Source of the DNA: JABWCQ01 sp964530625
GTDB lineage: Bacteria > Electryoneota > RPQS01
Length of the DNA stretch: 64,000 nt
Assembly: GCA_964530625.1 (NCBI GenBank)
Contig: CAZHAK010000001.1
Location: 124,001-188,000 of the forward strand
Direction of reading: 5' to 3'
The translations under genes were made by a program, and so were the position numbers. This document shows positions 16,744 through 26,441 of this stretch, piece after piece (position 1 is the first letter of the stretch; the number at the start of each line of letters is the position of its first letter). The notes beneath the pieces were generated by a model that did no database searches, had not been told where the DNA came from, and was given only the letters and a program-made list of their open reading frames with translations.

Positions 16744-17034
16744 TCAGAAGCCGCTCTCTGTCCACCGCCTGATTCGAAATCGGGGGCTGAATCCAAGAAC
16801 TCCGGCAATCAGCCTGAAAGCCCAAGGGGCCAACCCAAGCAACTTGTAGGGCCACGGAGCGACAGCGATCCCAATCGTGAGCGCTGAATGAAAGAAGGCC
16901 GAGGCTCCCGCCCGCTCGATGATTGCCTTGCGCTCGGCTTCGGTTTTAACCTGAAGCAACCGCCGCCAAGCCTCAGAAAGTGCGCCCCACAAATTGAAGA
17001 GTGGGACGAGAATGATCAGCCACCACCATTCCAT
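16744..17034 (-). CDS. Small hypothetical membrane protein
   Basis: A 96-residue protein with an N-terminal hydrophobic helix (residues 2-20, EWWWLIILVPLFNLWGAL), a charged helix (KTEAERKAIIERAG), then a second hydrophobic region (48-80). It begins 3 bases after the stop of the 17038-18186 gene on the same strand, so it is likely the last gene of the motA-motB-HD-GYP-like operon. I do not recognise the family; the position suggests a membrane partner of the motor or of the HD-GYP-like proteins. Confidence 0.6.
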   Translation of the reverse strand: MEWWWLIILVPLFNLWGALSEAWRRLLQVKTEAERKAIIERAGASAFFHSALTIGIAVAPWPYKLLGLAPWAFRLIAGVLGFSPRFRIRRWTESGF

Positions 17035-17037
17035 GGA

Positions 17038-18186
17038 TCAAGCCTGTCGAACTTCCCTCTGGACTTCTACGGATTCTATCGCCATATTAAGCGGAAGGGT
17101 CATCAAAATCCGAACGATATGCTCGTTTAGGCGGGTTCCCGCGCCGACAATCTTGACACCTGTGCGGCTCCAGATATCTTCGGCCAAAACCATACCCTCC
17201 ACCAAATCCGAAAGCCGCACCCGGCGTGTTGCCATGCCGTTCAGCGACGGTGAAGTTGTCAGCGCGGCGAAATTCTCCACCAGACCGACGAGCATCGGAT
17301 CATAGAGATGCCCGCGTCCGCGTCCCAAAATTCGCACCACCTCGTCATGTCCCTGCGCCCCCGTGTCCGTGATCATTTGAAAGGCGCTGGCGACACGCAA
17401 GATTCTCGAGCCAAGCGGAATCTGATGCGATATCAAGCCCATAGCTCCCGAGCCATCAAAATTTTCGAGATGATTCTCGACAATCTTAGCCGCAGGAAGA
17501 AAGACCGGGAATTGTTGCAAGACTCTGGCGCCCAGCATCGGGTAACGATCATACATGGACTGTTCATCCGCCGAGCGTTGTTCGCGTGAGGCAAAAAGAA
17601 TTTCGTCAGGCAATCCCAATTTGCCGATCTCCCGCATCCGCGCCGCAAGTTGAAGAGTGTTGAGTTCTTCGCCGCCCATACCCAAATGCGATCCGATCCA
17701 AAGACAGGCCTGCACCACGCGCTCGGCACGGTTTCGATAATCCGGCATGCGCAGCGACAATAAATGTTCCATCATTTGCGCGAAGCTGTCCGCCGAGTGT
17801 TTGAGCCACGTGCCCACTCCGTTTGGTCCCTGCCCAAAGGGAATCGAGCAAATTGTCGCGGGACTTGCGAGCACCGATAGCATGGCGCGCAAGTCTGGCA
17901 GGGAGATAGTCAAGCTCGCGTCACACATCAAACGCTCGTGCGGGCCTGTGCCGTATCCCAAAGTCGGCAGCATTAGAGCAGACACGCGATCCAGCGCAAG
18001 CAACGCCTCATGATCCATGGGCGCGCCGATTACGATAACTGCTGGATCAAATTGCTTAATCGAGAGATCAGGCTCGTGCCCGCGGCGAAGACAACGAAGT
18101 TCCGCCGCTTGCTGTAGGATGTCCGGCGCATTTCGTTCGTCAGGATGCAGCAGATATAGTGCGCGTGATTTGAAGTTCGATCCCAT
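17038..18186 (-). CDS. Degenerate HD-GYP protein, probably catalytically inactive (copy 2)
   Basis: A 382-residue paralogue of the 15420 gene with the same three-part layout. The HD motif reads RMREIGKLGLPDE (near residue 180), the second motif NHLENFDGSGAMG (near 240) and the third RVASAFQMIT, so HD, HHE and GYP are all altered, although the fold (IPLGSRILRVAS) is clear. The C-terminal module VRLSDLVEGMVLAEDIWSRT is well conserved. Its ATG overlaps the motB stop (TAATG), which makes it part of the motAB operon and hints at a role in motility control. Loss of the same residues in both copies suggests a long-standing non-catalytic function. Confidence 0.8.
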   Translation of the reverse strand: MGSNFKSRALYLLHPDERNAPDILQQAAELRCLRRGHEPDLSIKQFDPAVIVIGAPMDHEALLALDRVSALMLPTLGYGTGPHERLMCDASLTISLPDLRAMLSVLASPATICSIPFGQGPNGVGTWLKHSADSFAQMMEHLLSLRMPDYRNRAERVVQACLWIGSHLGMGGEELNTLQLAARMREIGKLGLPDEILFASREQRSADEQSMYDRYPMLGARVLQQFPVFLPAAKIVENHLENFDGSGAMGLISHQIPLGSRILRVASAFQMITDTGAQGHDEVVRILGRGRGHLYDPMLVGLVENFAALTTSPSLNGMATRRVRLSDLVEGMVLAEDIWSRTGVKIVGAGTRLNEHIVRILMTLPLNMAIESVEVQREVRQA

Positions 18187-19094
18187 TATCGGCTCTTTCC
18201 CCCGGTGGCAAAAAGAGACACCCGCGATTTCTTGCGCTTACCTTCTGCCGGCGGAGGAGTCGCCTCCTCATCCATAGCGACTCCGTCGTCAAACTCAGCA
18301 AATTCGAGTCTTCCCAGTGCGATATCCATCCCTTGATTGGACACCAGGAGCATTGAGATTCGGCGGTTTCTCCCGTCATACGGATCATCAAAGCGCGGAC
18401 GCCGATCCGCAAATCCTCTAACCATCAGAATCTGGTCCGGCGGCAGCTCTGCTTGTTCCATGACTCTGCGGGCCTGATTCGCTCTCTGAGTGGACAACTC
18501 CCAATTGGTTATCCCGTTCGAATTTGCAAACGGTGTCGCGTCTGTGTGACCCTCGACGATCAGCTTGTTCGGAAGTTTCCGGTACTCGGCCGCCAACGCG
18601 GTCAGCGCCGCGACTAACTTCGGAGTAATTTCAGCGCTGCCGGACTTGAACAGGGCGTCTTTCTCGCCTTCCGCAATTTCGACGCGCAGTCCTTCCTGAG
18701 TGACCTCAATACTGATCTGATCCTTGAGTTCGCTCAACGCTTCGCTTTGTTCGATTAGCTCTTCAATCTTGTCCGCGGCGCTCTGAAGTCCCTCATCCGG
18801 CCCCGCGTAACTCTGCACTACCGTGGGCAGTTTCATGATTGAACGCCCTGTGGCGTTGCTGGTCGCGTTGGCGGGGCCTGCGCCAAGCAGCGCCTTCCCA
18901 GTCGGATCCCGAAAGTATCCGCCGATGCCGCGCTTTACGTCTTCGGATTGCCCCAAAATCCAAAGCACGATAAACAGCGCCATCAACGCGGTCACGAAGT
19001 CAGCAAACGCCACTTTCCACGCGCCGCCATGGTGCGCGTGTCCGTGTCCTTTTTTGACAATTCGGATTATGGGTGGTTCGTGATGCTCTGCCAT
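18186..19094 (-). CDS. motB: Flagellar motor stator protein MotB
   Basis: A 302-residue inner-membrane stator protein. A short His-rich cytoplasmic N-terminus leads into a single helix WKVAFADFVTALMALFIVLW (about residues 28-47) that carries the proton- or sodium-binding Asp in FADFVTA. A plug/linker follows, then an OmpA-like peptidoglycan-binding domain near 150-260 (IVEGHTDATPF, NWELSTQRANQARRVM). With MotA it forms the ion channel that drives flagellar rotation. It lies 15 bases downstream of motA, and its stop overlaps the HD-GYP-like gene start. The C-terminal tail is charged (EGKRKKSRVS). No flagellar structural gene is in the window. Confidence 0.9.
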   Translation of the reverse strand: MAEHHEPPIIRIVKKGHGHAHHGGAWKVAFADFVTALMALFIVLWILGQSEDVKRGIGGYFRDPTGKALLGAGPANATSNATGRSIMKLPTVVQSYAGPDEGLQSAADKIEELIEQSEALSELKDQISIEVTQEGLRVEIAEGEKDALFKSGSAEITPKLVAALTALAAEYRKLPNKLIVEGHTDATPFANSNGITNWELSTQRANQARRVMEQAELPPDQILMVRGFADRRPRFDDPYDGRNRRISMLLVSNQGMDIALGRLEFAEFDDGVAMDEEATPPPAEGKRKKSRVSLFATGGKSR

Positions 19095-19109
19095 CCGTGA
19101 GTTCCGGGC

Positions 19110-19973
19110 TTAGCCTTTTTTCTTTGCGTCCTTGAGCATCGTTTCCGTTTCTTCAAAGCTCGGTCTGTCCGCATGAAAGATCGAACGGCGAGCGAACTCC
19201 ACGGAGACAGAAGGCGCCATACCTTTGGCGAACGCGCTGATGCCCGCTTTGATCACGTGCAGCATACGCGCGTTGTTGCGATTGCGGGCTTCAAGATTCG
19301 CGGCCATCGGCGAAAAGAATCCGTACGCGAACAACACACCGAGGAATGTTCCCACAAGCGCGGCGGCGACGTGCGCGCCCACTTCTGCCGGGTCCCCGTC
19401 AATGTGACCCATCGTGATGATAATACCGAGCACAGCTGCGACGATTCCTAATCCCGGCAGCGCGTCAGCGATCTTGTTAATCACGCCCGCCGTGATACCC
19501 GCTTCTTCGTGATGCGAATCAATCTCGGCGTCCATCAGCATTTCAATTTCGTGCGGTGGAACTGACCCGGCCAAAAATAATTTGATTGTGTCGCAGATGT
19601 AAGCCATCGCGCCGTGGTCATGAATTATCTTCGGATACTTCTCAAATATCTTACTGGTGTGTGGGTCATTCACGTGCGACTCGAGCGCGATGATACCGTC
19701 CTTGCGGGCCATCTGAAACAGCTCGTTGAGTAACAACAGCGTCTGAATGTAGTGATCTTTCGACGGACCGGCTTCTCCCTTAAGAATGCCAATCATATCG
19801 GTCACCAGATTCTTAAGGGTAGCAATCGGCACCGAGATAAGCAGTCCACCGATAACAGCCGCACCGATGACGACGTATTCTGACGGCTGATAGAGCACAC
19901 CAAGGGCGCCGCCTGCCATCAAGAAGCCCCCGATTACACCACCGATTACAACGATAAATCCAACGATTGCCAT
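19110..19973 (-). CDS. motA: Flagellar motor stator protein MotA
   Basis: A 287-residue inner-membrane protein, the normal MotA length, with four membrane segments. Typical stretches are VVIGGVIGGFLMAGGALGVL at the N-terminus, the charged cytoplasmic loop with MDAEIDSHHEEAGI (near 147-160), and IADALPGLGIVAAVLGIIIT containing the conserved prolines that couple ion flow to torque. It is the first gene of the minus-strand run motA, motB, HD-GYP-like, small membrane protein. A possible promoter upstream (TTGCGA, 18 bases, TATGTT) is weak. Confidence 0.9.
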   Translation of the reverse strand: MAIVGFIVVIGGVIGGFLMAGGALGVLYQPSEYVVIGAAVIGGLLISVPIATLKNLVTDMIGILKGEAGPSKDHYIQTLLLLNELFQMARKDGIIALESHVNDPHTSKIFEKYPKIIHDHGAMAYICDTIKLFLAGSVPPHEIEMLMDAEIDSHHEEAGITAGVINKIADALPGLGIVAAVLGIIITMGHIDGDPAEVGAHVAAALVGTFLGVLFAYGFFSPMAANLEARNRNNARMLHVIKAGISAFAKGMAPSVSVEFARRSIFHADRPSFEETETMLKDAKKKG

Positions 19974-20091
19974 AACGTTTCAGGAAGTTACTTCACGTCA
20001 ATAAGAGTTAAAAACATATTCTTCCGAACCCACTCTTCGCAACAGGTGTGCCCCGATTGATACTGCCCCATCCGTTGCGAGTTACTTTAAC

Positions 20092-23000
20092 ATGACAAAC
20101 ACAACATCTGCAAAAAGCGAACTCTACACGGGTCAACTCTCCTATTTGGAAGAGCGACTTGCCGCAAGTGTAAAGAGACTCAAACAAAGCGGACCTCTCA
20201 ACGAAGTGTGGGTCATTGTTCCCAATCAACTGACCCGTTTGCATCTAAGACGTGTACTCGCGAAGTCCCTTGGAGTGGTCGCCAACGTGCGCGCCATGAC
20301 AATCACGGACTTGATGCATCGGCTCGCCGAACCGCTCATTCTCAACGAAGGTTGGAGTACGCTGGGAGAAGCGGTGCTCGACCCTCTGCTTGCCGAAACG
20401 GTTGACAGTGTCAGGACAGAACTCGAATACCTGAAACCCGTCGCGGGCGCGCCCGGCTTTCGTCGCGCGCTGATGCGCTCGCGGCAAGAATTGATTCTGC
20501 ATCAAATCTCGCCCATTGACCTCAGCAATGTGCCTTTGCGCGAACGTGAACGCGCGGCGAAATTGCGCGATCTGGTTATTTTGATGACGGCAATCAACAA
20601 AAAACTTGCTGACCGAAAACTTCACGACGGTGCCCTCTTACAGGAGCTTGCTCTGCGCGCCCAAAAAAATCATACTCCGCGGACAGAACCGTTGCTTCTC
20701 TATTCGCTCTATGATCTAGCGCCGCTGACAAAATCCGTCCTGCGTCCGGTGATCTCATCACAAAGGTCAGCCGCCTTCCTTCCCTGGGTAGAGGGTCAAG
20801 CGAACTACAAATTCACAAGCGCTCTCCGCAACTGGTACCTCGCGCAAGAATTTTCTGAGCTTCCCGAAGTGAATCCGCCCGTTCAATATCCTTCGGTGCG
20901 AGTAATCTCCGCGCCCAAAGACAGCTCGGTTGCCACGGAAATCGTTCGCGACGTCCTATACACGAGTGACATCTCAGCAGGCAGCGCCGCCATCCTGCTT
21001 CCCAAAGGTTCCGCGTTGACATCCGTTCTCGAAAGCCGCTGCCGCACGTCGGGACTGTCTCCCTATATTTATCAGGCAAAAACTCTCGGACAGACACCGG
21101 AAGGTCGCGGCCTCGCCGCGCTCGCTCGTCTGGTGGATGGACGCTTCACCATTGAACAGGTGCGCGATTTTCTGAACACGGCTCCCCTCACTCAGCCGGA
21201 GTCGTCGCTGACCGGAGAGTGGATTCAGCTCGCCGCAGAGTCACACGTCATGGAAGGCGAACCTGAATGGCAGAAGCGGCTCACCAGAACTATAGAGCGA
21301 CTGGACTACAAAGCGAATCGTCTCGCCAACAGCGAAACCGACGAAGAAGACATATCAACGGCGAATCTGCGCAAGCGTATTGAAAATGCGAAAAGTCTGC
21401 AACTGTTTCTAAGCATCCTTTTCGCGACCGTCAACGAAGTTCGCAGCGCCAAGACGTGGCAACTCGCCGTGAGCGTGCTCTGGGAATACTATCGAAACGT
21501 GATTGATATGGCGGAAGAGTTCGCAGATCTGACTCTGCAATTGGAACAGGCCACGCAACTCGATTCAGCCGGAGTGCGCTGTTCTCCTGCCGGAGTGACC
21601 GAGTTTATTTTGGCGACTCTGGAAACTCCCGGCACCCGTGTCGGTTCATTCGGAAAGAGCACTCCGCTGATCGCTCCACGTGAGCAATGCGTCGGCGCGT
21701 CATTCCCGCACGTCTTTTTGCCCGGTTTCAATGAAGGCACCATTCCGCACATGCAGCGGCAGGATCCGCTGCTCCTCGACGGTGACCGCAAAGCCGTGAA
21801 CGAGTCCGTAAAGAGCAACCTTCCGCTGGCCTCCGAGTGGCAGGATCGCGAACGATTTCTGTTTGAGATGCAGCTGCGTTCAGCGACGAGCACGCTGTCA
21901 ATTTACATTTCACGAGCAGACGCGGAAGGCCGGCCACAACTGGCTTCGCCATATGTCAATGAGCTTCTCGCCGTTCAACGAAGCGAACCCGACCTGTCCG
22001 AAGAGCTTGAAACACTTCTGACAATGAAACCCAACCGCATAGTGCCTGCGCATCCTTTGGAAGGCGCGGAACTTATACACGCGATTGACGAGAGCGAATT
22101 TCATCGTCTTGCCTTGGGTATGGAGCGAAAGTCAAGTAATGGCAGCATAAACTATCTGTCACGAAATATTGACTTCATGCGCAGTCTTAGTGCCGACATA
22201 AAACGCTTCAGCTCAAACACGTTCTCCAATGTTGACGGGTTAATCGAAGACGACGCGCTTCAAAAGCAGCTTGCGCATCGCTTCTCCGCAGAACAACCCA
22301 TGGACGCGACCGCGCTCGAAGAATACTGGAAGTGCCCGTTTAGATTTGCCGCGACGCGCCTGCTGGAAGCCGTCGCTCCAGAAGCAGTTAATCGTCTAAA
22401 TCCGGTTACGGCGCGCGAGCGCGGCATCCTGCTTCACAAAATTCTTCAGCGCTATCACAGCGAGCGACTCAATCAGCCGATCACTCAAGAGAATTACTCT
22501 CTTGTCGACTTGTTGAAAGTCGCGCGCAACGCGCTCACTGCCTACGCGCAAACCGCGCCCGTCGGCCCGCGCTTCTCGGCGGCACAGCTCGAGCGTGAGT
22601 TGCTGTCGGTGCTGCAAGACTATCACTCGGATTTGATGTCACAAGGCGGAACATGGCGCACGCGGCACGTCGAAGCAAGTTTCGGCTATGGCGATGCTCC
22701 ATTTCTTGAACCTGTTTTCTTTAGCACATCAGACAAACAGTTTATTCGTTTCAAGGGTCGCATTGACCGTTGGGACAGCGACGACAGCGGCGCACAGATT
22801 CTCATCACCGATTACAAAAGCGGCCACGGTCCCAACAAATCCAATCGCACGTTTTCCCGACGCGTGCAATTAGCCATCTATCACTTGCTTGCCGAAACCT
22901 CAGCGCCGGAAGCCTCAGTCAACAGCCGCTACTATTATCCTGAACGCGACAAGAACAAAGAAGAAGACGACACTGACCGACTCCAGAAACTTACCGCGAG

Positions 23001-23208
23001 TGTAATTCTCACGTCAGACATCCGAAACGGTATTTTCGTTCCCGAACCGGCGGAAAATGATTCCACAGTTTGCATGTACTGCTCAGTCAAGCTCGCCTGC
23101 GGCGCGCAGCGGCATTCGCAAAAATCATTGACAGCTGAAACAGTCAAGGGAATGCAAACATCCCGCCAAGACCGTGCGGACGAAAGCGAGGATGACCATG
23201 ACGAGTGA
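20092..23208 (+). CDS. AddB-like PD-(D/E)XK nuclease/inactive helicase subunit
   Basis: A 1038-residue cytoplasmic protein resembling the AddB subunit of AddAB double-strand-break-processing nucleases. The C-terminal PD-(D/E)XK domain shows GRIDRWD, then ILITDYKSG near residue 905. Four cysteines, one in EEYWKCPFRF near 748 and three in CMYCSVKLACG near 995-1003, match the 4Fe-4S arrangement that staples this nuclease domain in AddB. The N-terminal two thirds have helicase-like folds without a clear Walker A, as in AddB. It is followed by and overlaps the AddA-like gene, with which it should form a heterodimer that resects DNA ends for RecA loading. Confidence 0.85.
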   Translation: MTNTTSAKSELYTGQLSYLEERLAASVKRLKQSGPLNEVWVIVPNQLTRLHLRRVLAKSLGVVANVRAMTITDLMHRLAEPLILNEGWSTLGEAVLDPLLAETVDSVRTELEYLKPVAGAPGFRRALMRSRQELILHQISPIDLSNVPLRERERAAKLRDLVILMTAINKKLADRKLHDGALLQELALRAQKNHTPRTEPLLLYSLYDLAPLTKSVLRPVISSQRSAAFLPWVEGQANYKFTSALRNWYLAQEFSELPEVNPPVQYPSVRVISAPKDSSVATEIVRDVLYTSDISAGSAAILLPKGSALTSVLESRCRTSGLSPYIYQAKTLGQTPEGRGLAALARLVDGRFTIEQVRDFLNTAPLTQPESSLTGEWIQLAAESHVMEGEPEWQKRLTRTIERLDYKANRLANSETDEEDISTANLRKRIENAKSLQLFLSILFATVNEVRSAKTWQLAVSVLWEYYRNVIDMAEEFADLTLQLEQATQLDSAGVRCSPAGVTEFILATLETPGTRVGSFGKSTPLIAPREQCVGASFPHVFLPGFNEGTIPHMQRQDPLLLDGDRKAVNESVKSNLPLASEWQDRERFLFEMQLRSATSTLSIYISRADAEGRPQLASPYVNELLAVQRSEPDLSEELETLLTMKPNRIVPAHPLEGAELIHAIDESEFHRLALGMERKSSNGSINYLSRNIDFMRSLSADIKRFSSNTFSNVDGLIEDDALQKQLAHRFSAEQPMDATALEEYWKCPFRFAATRLLEAVAPEAVNRLNPVTARERGILLHKILQRYHSERLNQPITQENYSLVDLLKVARNALTAYAQTAPVGPRFSAAQLERELLSVLQDYHSDLMSQGGTWRTRHVEASFGYGDAPFLEPVFFSTSDKQFIRFKGRIDRWDSDDSGAQILITDYKSGHGPNKSNRTFSRRVQLAIYHLLAETSAPEASVNSRYYYPERDKNKEEDDTDRLQKLTASVILTSDIRNGIFVPEPAENDSTVCMYCSVKLACGAQRHSQKSLTAETVKGMQTSRQDRADESEDDHDE

Positions 23209-26200
23209 TCTGCAAGCCCGCTCCGAGGCGACCACGAACATCTCGGATACTCTGCTCGTCGAAGCGGGCGCTGGCACCGGCAAAACGACGCTGCTGATTG
23301 ATCGCATTTGCGCGCTGATAGAGAGCGGTGTGAAAGCAGAACGCATTGCCGCTGTCACCTTCACGGTCAAAGCCGCAGGTGAGTTAAAAGAGCGCCTGCG
23401 TGAAAAACTGAAGGAGAAATCAAGCGACGTCGCGAAACAAGCTCTGCTCGAGCTGGATCGCATGACCGTCAACACCATTCACGGGCTCGCGGCGGAACTG
23501 TTGCGCACCTTGCCCGTCGAAGCGAAACTCCCGCCTGAGTTCACCGCGCTCGACGAGCTGCAGCAAACCGCGTCTGCCGACGAGTTCTGCACGAACTGGT
23601 TATCCCGCGCGTTGGACATGGACACGCCGCCATGCCTCGATCTCGCGGCACAAATGGGTCTGAATCTCGTTGGATCGGAAAGCAAGGGTCTAACGCGGCT
23701 TTTCAATACTCTGAATAAGTCGCTTATTGATATTGACGGGATGACATGCGGTGATTCGTCACTTGAACTGCTTGAGCAACTGCGCGCGAACATTCTTGCG
23801 GACATCCCCGCGCTCGCTCAACATGCAGCGCTGTGCGCTGCGTCCGACGATAAACTTTATCTGCGCCTGACAACTCTGATCGCGGCTCTTCAATCTGCGC
23901 CTGCGAATTTTTACTCTCCAGAAGGAGTGACCTGGTTAGGCTCCGCGCGCACTCCCTCCGGAAAAGCCTTCGGCGCCCGCGCAAACTGGCCAGACAAAGA
24001 AACTTTGGAGGAAGCGCGCGAACAATATAGTCTGACCACCGCTCTATTGAGCAATGCGAAGCAAGCGTTGACAAGTCTTGTTTGCGCCGAAATTGTGCAA
24101 TGGATAGCTCCGGCCGTAACCGAATACCGTGAGCAGCTCCGCGAGCGCGGAACGTTAGGCTTCGATGATCTCCTCTTCTTCTGCCGCAACATGCTCCGCG
24201 ATTCCAAAACGGCGCGGGACTATTTCAAGACGCGTTACGACTACGTCCACATCGACGAGTTTCAAGACACCGATCCGATTCAAGTGGAGATATTGTTCTA
24301 CCTGTCTGAGCGCAAAGAGCAATTCACAAGCGCATGGTTTGAAGTCGAACTTGAGCCGGGAAAACTCTTTGTCGTCGGCGATCCCAAACAATCCATTTAT
24401 CGTTTTCGCGGCGCAGATTTGCGCATCTACAACAACGTTGCCACTCGCATAGAGAAAGCGGGCAAGCGGCTTTCAATCACGACAAACTTCCGCAGCCGTC
24501 CGACTATTCTCAGCGAAGTCAACGAAATTTTCGCGCCGGTGATGACGGGCCAAAGCGACAGCGACGCACTCTATCAGCCGCTCTTACCCTCCGAAAAGGC
24601 AATTCACGATCCCGCCGCCGTGGAGTTGTTGCTACCGCCTGAGAACTATGATCGGCTCTCCTACACAGCCGAGCAAGCCGCGCAGCAAGAAGCGGAAGTC
24701 ATTGCTGATCATTTACTGACAATTGCCGGGGCAGACAAGCAATTCAAGTTCTCTGATATCGCAATTCTATTGAAGGCAAACACGAGCACATCGGCAATCG
24801 TGCGAGCCTTAAGCGCCCGCAATATCCCGTTCATCAGTTTTATGAATAGCGCGTTCACCGCGCGCGTGGAAATCGAAGCCGTGCTGACGATGCTGCACGC
24901 GCTCGCCGATCCACAGCACACCGTGGCTGCCGTCGGAACGCTGCGCTCTCCGTGGTTTGCGCTATCCGACGACGACCTCTTGGCTCACAAATTCTCCGGT
25001 CGCAGTTTCATCTACACGGAGCCGCAGCCGGCCGACACGCAAGTCGGAAACGCGTTGTCACAAATGCTCGCGTGGCACAAACAGAGCCGCAACCTTAGCG
25101 GTTCCGAACTGTTGGAAGCGCTCTTCGCAGACTTCCCGATAGACGTCTTTTTCGGCATGAAATCGGACGGCACACAGCGCGTTCAAAACATGCATCTGCT
25201 CGTCGAGCTTGTCCGTAAACTTGAACAGGGCGGCGTACAATCCTTGTCGGAAATTGTCGCTCGTGTTTCTGATATGACACGACTGGTGCAAAGCACGGAA
25301 CTTGAAGCTCGTGACGAATCTCGCGATGCTGTGCAAATTCTCACACTTCATAAAGCCAAAGGATTAGAGTTTCCGGTAGTCTATCTCTACGCTTTCCGCG
25401 ATAAACTTAAGAACAGCGGAGAATGGCAACTGCTCAAGAGCCTGAATCAAGAGCCTCATCAACTGGCGCTGTCAGTTAACTCGGAATTCTGCACTCAAAA
25501 TTACAACGATGTCAAGCAAGTCTCTGAGGCAGAGCAAAAGTTGGAACTCCAACGCCTGCTTTATGTCGGCATGACACGAGCAAAGGACAAGCTGATACTG
25601 CCGCTCGGTTGGCGCAAAACGTCGAACAAGAACCCGGATCCCGTGATACCGCAAGCTCTTGCTGCCCGTTATCAACTCGACAAACAAAATAAAGTTGCGC
25701 TGGAATCTATTGACGCGGTGCAAACGAGCGTGCCGCCGCAAGTCACGACAGAGTTCCGGCCGTTTTCATCTCAGCTTCATGTAAGTCAGACAGTAGCAGA
25801 CGAGTCAATCGAACTGTTCAATCAATGGCAAAGTGCGCGTGCGGACCGCGTGAACACCTTAAATCCGCCACAGCTGCCGGAACAGGAGCCGGAAACCGAG
25901 TCCGCCACCGAGTGGAGCCGTGTCCGTGCTCGCCTGATCGGAACCTACGTTCATGCGGTACTCGAGCAACTCGTCAAAGGCAAGTCGCTCGTCTCCGCCG
26001 AGCGTTTAGCAAGCCGCACGACCAGTCTTGCGCAAGATGCAGAAGAAGAAGCCCAAGCGATCATTGCAAGCGTGATGCAATCGCAATTGTTCACAGTAGA
26101 ACTGCCAGCTGCTAAGAGAGTCATCACCGAGTTACCCATCGTCGCGGCCAGTAAAGACGTCGTGACCGCGCAGTTTGTGGATCTGATCTTCGAAACAGCC

Positions 26201-26386
26201 GCAGGCGAGTGGATACTGCTCGACTACAAAACCGACGACATCCCTTCCGACGCGGTTGAATCAAGGAAGGAAAAGCACCGAAAACAGCTTGCGCAATACG
26301 CGGAGATGTTCACAAAGATCATGGGCAACCCCCCTGCGGAAGTCCGTGTTTATTTCCTGCGGCCCAACAAAATGGTCAAACTCTAA
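23198..26386 (+). CDS. AddA-like UvrD helicase-nuclease subunit
   Basis: A UvrD/Rep superfamily 1A helicase fused to a C-terminal nuclease. Walker A GAGTGKTT is near residue 24, the Walker B-like HIDEFQDTDP near 352, a later motif (VVGDPKQSIYRFRGAD) near 395, and motif V/VI region ILTLHKAKGLEFPVV and QRLLYVGMTRAKDKL near 715-800. The nuclease motif VDLIFETAAGEWILLDYKTD is near 1000. The ATG at 23198 has GAGG 6 bases upstream and overlaps the AddB-like stop; in-frame GTG 23174 and ATG 23192 are alternatives. With its neighbour it would unwind and degrade broken DNA ends for recombination. Confidence 0.88.
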   Translation: MTSDLQARSEATTNISDTLLVEAGAGTGKTTLLIDRICALIESGVKAERIAAVTFTVKAAGELKERLREKLKEKSSDVAKQALLELDRMTVNTIHGLAAELLRTLPVEAKLPPEFTALDELQQTASADEFCTNWLSRALDMDTPPCLDLAAQMGLNLVGSESKGLTRLFNTLNKSLIDIDGMTCGDSSLELLEQLRANILADIPALAQHAALCAASDDKLYLRLTTLIAALQSAPANFYSPEGVTWLGSARTPSGKAFGARANWPDKETLEEAREQYSLTTALLSNAKQALTSLVCAEIVQWIAPAVTEYREQLRERGTLGFDDLLFFCRNMLRDSKTARDYFKTRYDYVHIDEFQDTDPIQVEILFYLSERKEQFTSAWFEVELEPGKLFVVGDPKQSIYRFRGADLRIYNNVATRIEKAGKRLSITTNFRSRPTILSEVNEIFAPVMTGQSDSDALYQPLLPSEKAIHDPAAVELLLPPENYDRLSYTAEQAAQQEAEVIADHLLTIAGADKQFKFSDIAILLKANTSTSAIVRALSARNIPFISFMNSAFTARVEIEAVLTMLHALADPQHTVAAVGTLRSPWFALSDDDLLAHKFSGRSFIYTEPQPADTQVGNALSQMLAWHKQSRNLSGSELLEALFADFPIDVFFGMKSDGTQRVQNMHLLVELVRKLEQGGVQSLSEIVARVSDMTRLVQSTELEARDESRDAVQILTLHKAKGLEFPVVYLYAFRDKLKNSGEWQLLKSLNQEPHQLALSVNSEFCTQNYNDVKQVSEAEQKLELQRLLYVGMTRAKDKLILPLGWRKTSNKNPDPVIPQALAARYQLDKQNKVALESIDAVQTSVPPQVTTEFRPFSSQLHVSQTVADESIELFNQWQSARADRVNTLNPPQLPEQEPETESATEWSRVRARLIGTYVHAVLEQLVKGKSLVSAERLASRTTSLAQDAEEEAQAIIASVMQSQLFTVELPAAKRVITELPIVAASKDVVTAQFVDLIFETAAGEWILLDYKTDDIPSDAVESRKEKHRKQLAQYAEMFTKIMGNPPAEVRVYFLRPNKMVKL

Positions 26387-26392
26387 CAACAA

Positions 26393-26422
26393 AAGAGGCC
26401 GATGCGTTAGCATCGGCCTCTT
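26393..26422. terminator. Bidirectional terminator between convergent genes
   Basis: AAGAGGCCGATGC and GCATCGGCCTCTT pair over a GTTA loop. It serves the AddA-like gene and the minus-strand T9SS gene. Confidence 0.85.
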
Positions 26423-26441
26423 GAATAACAAGCGAAACGGC

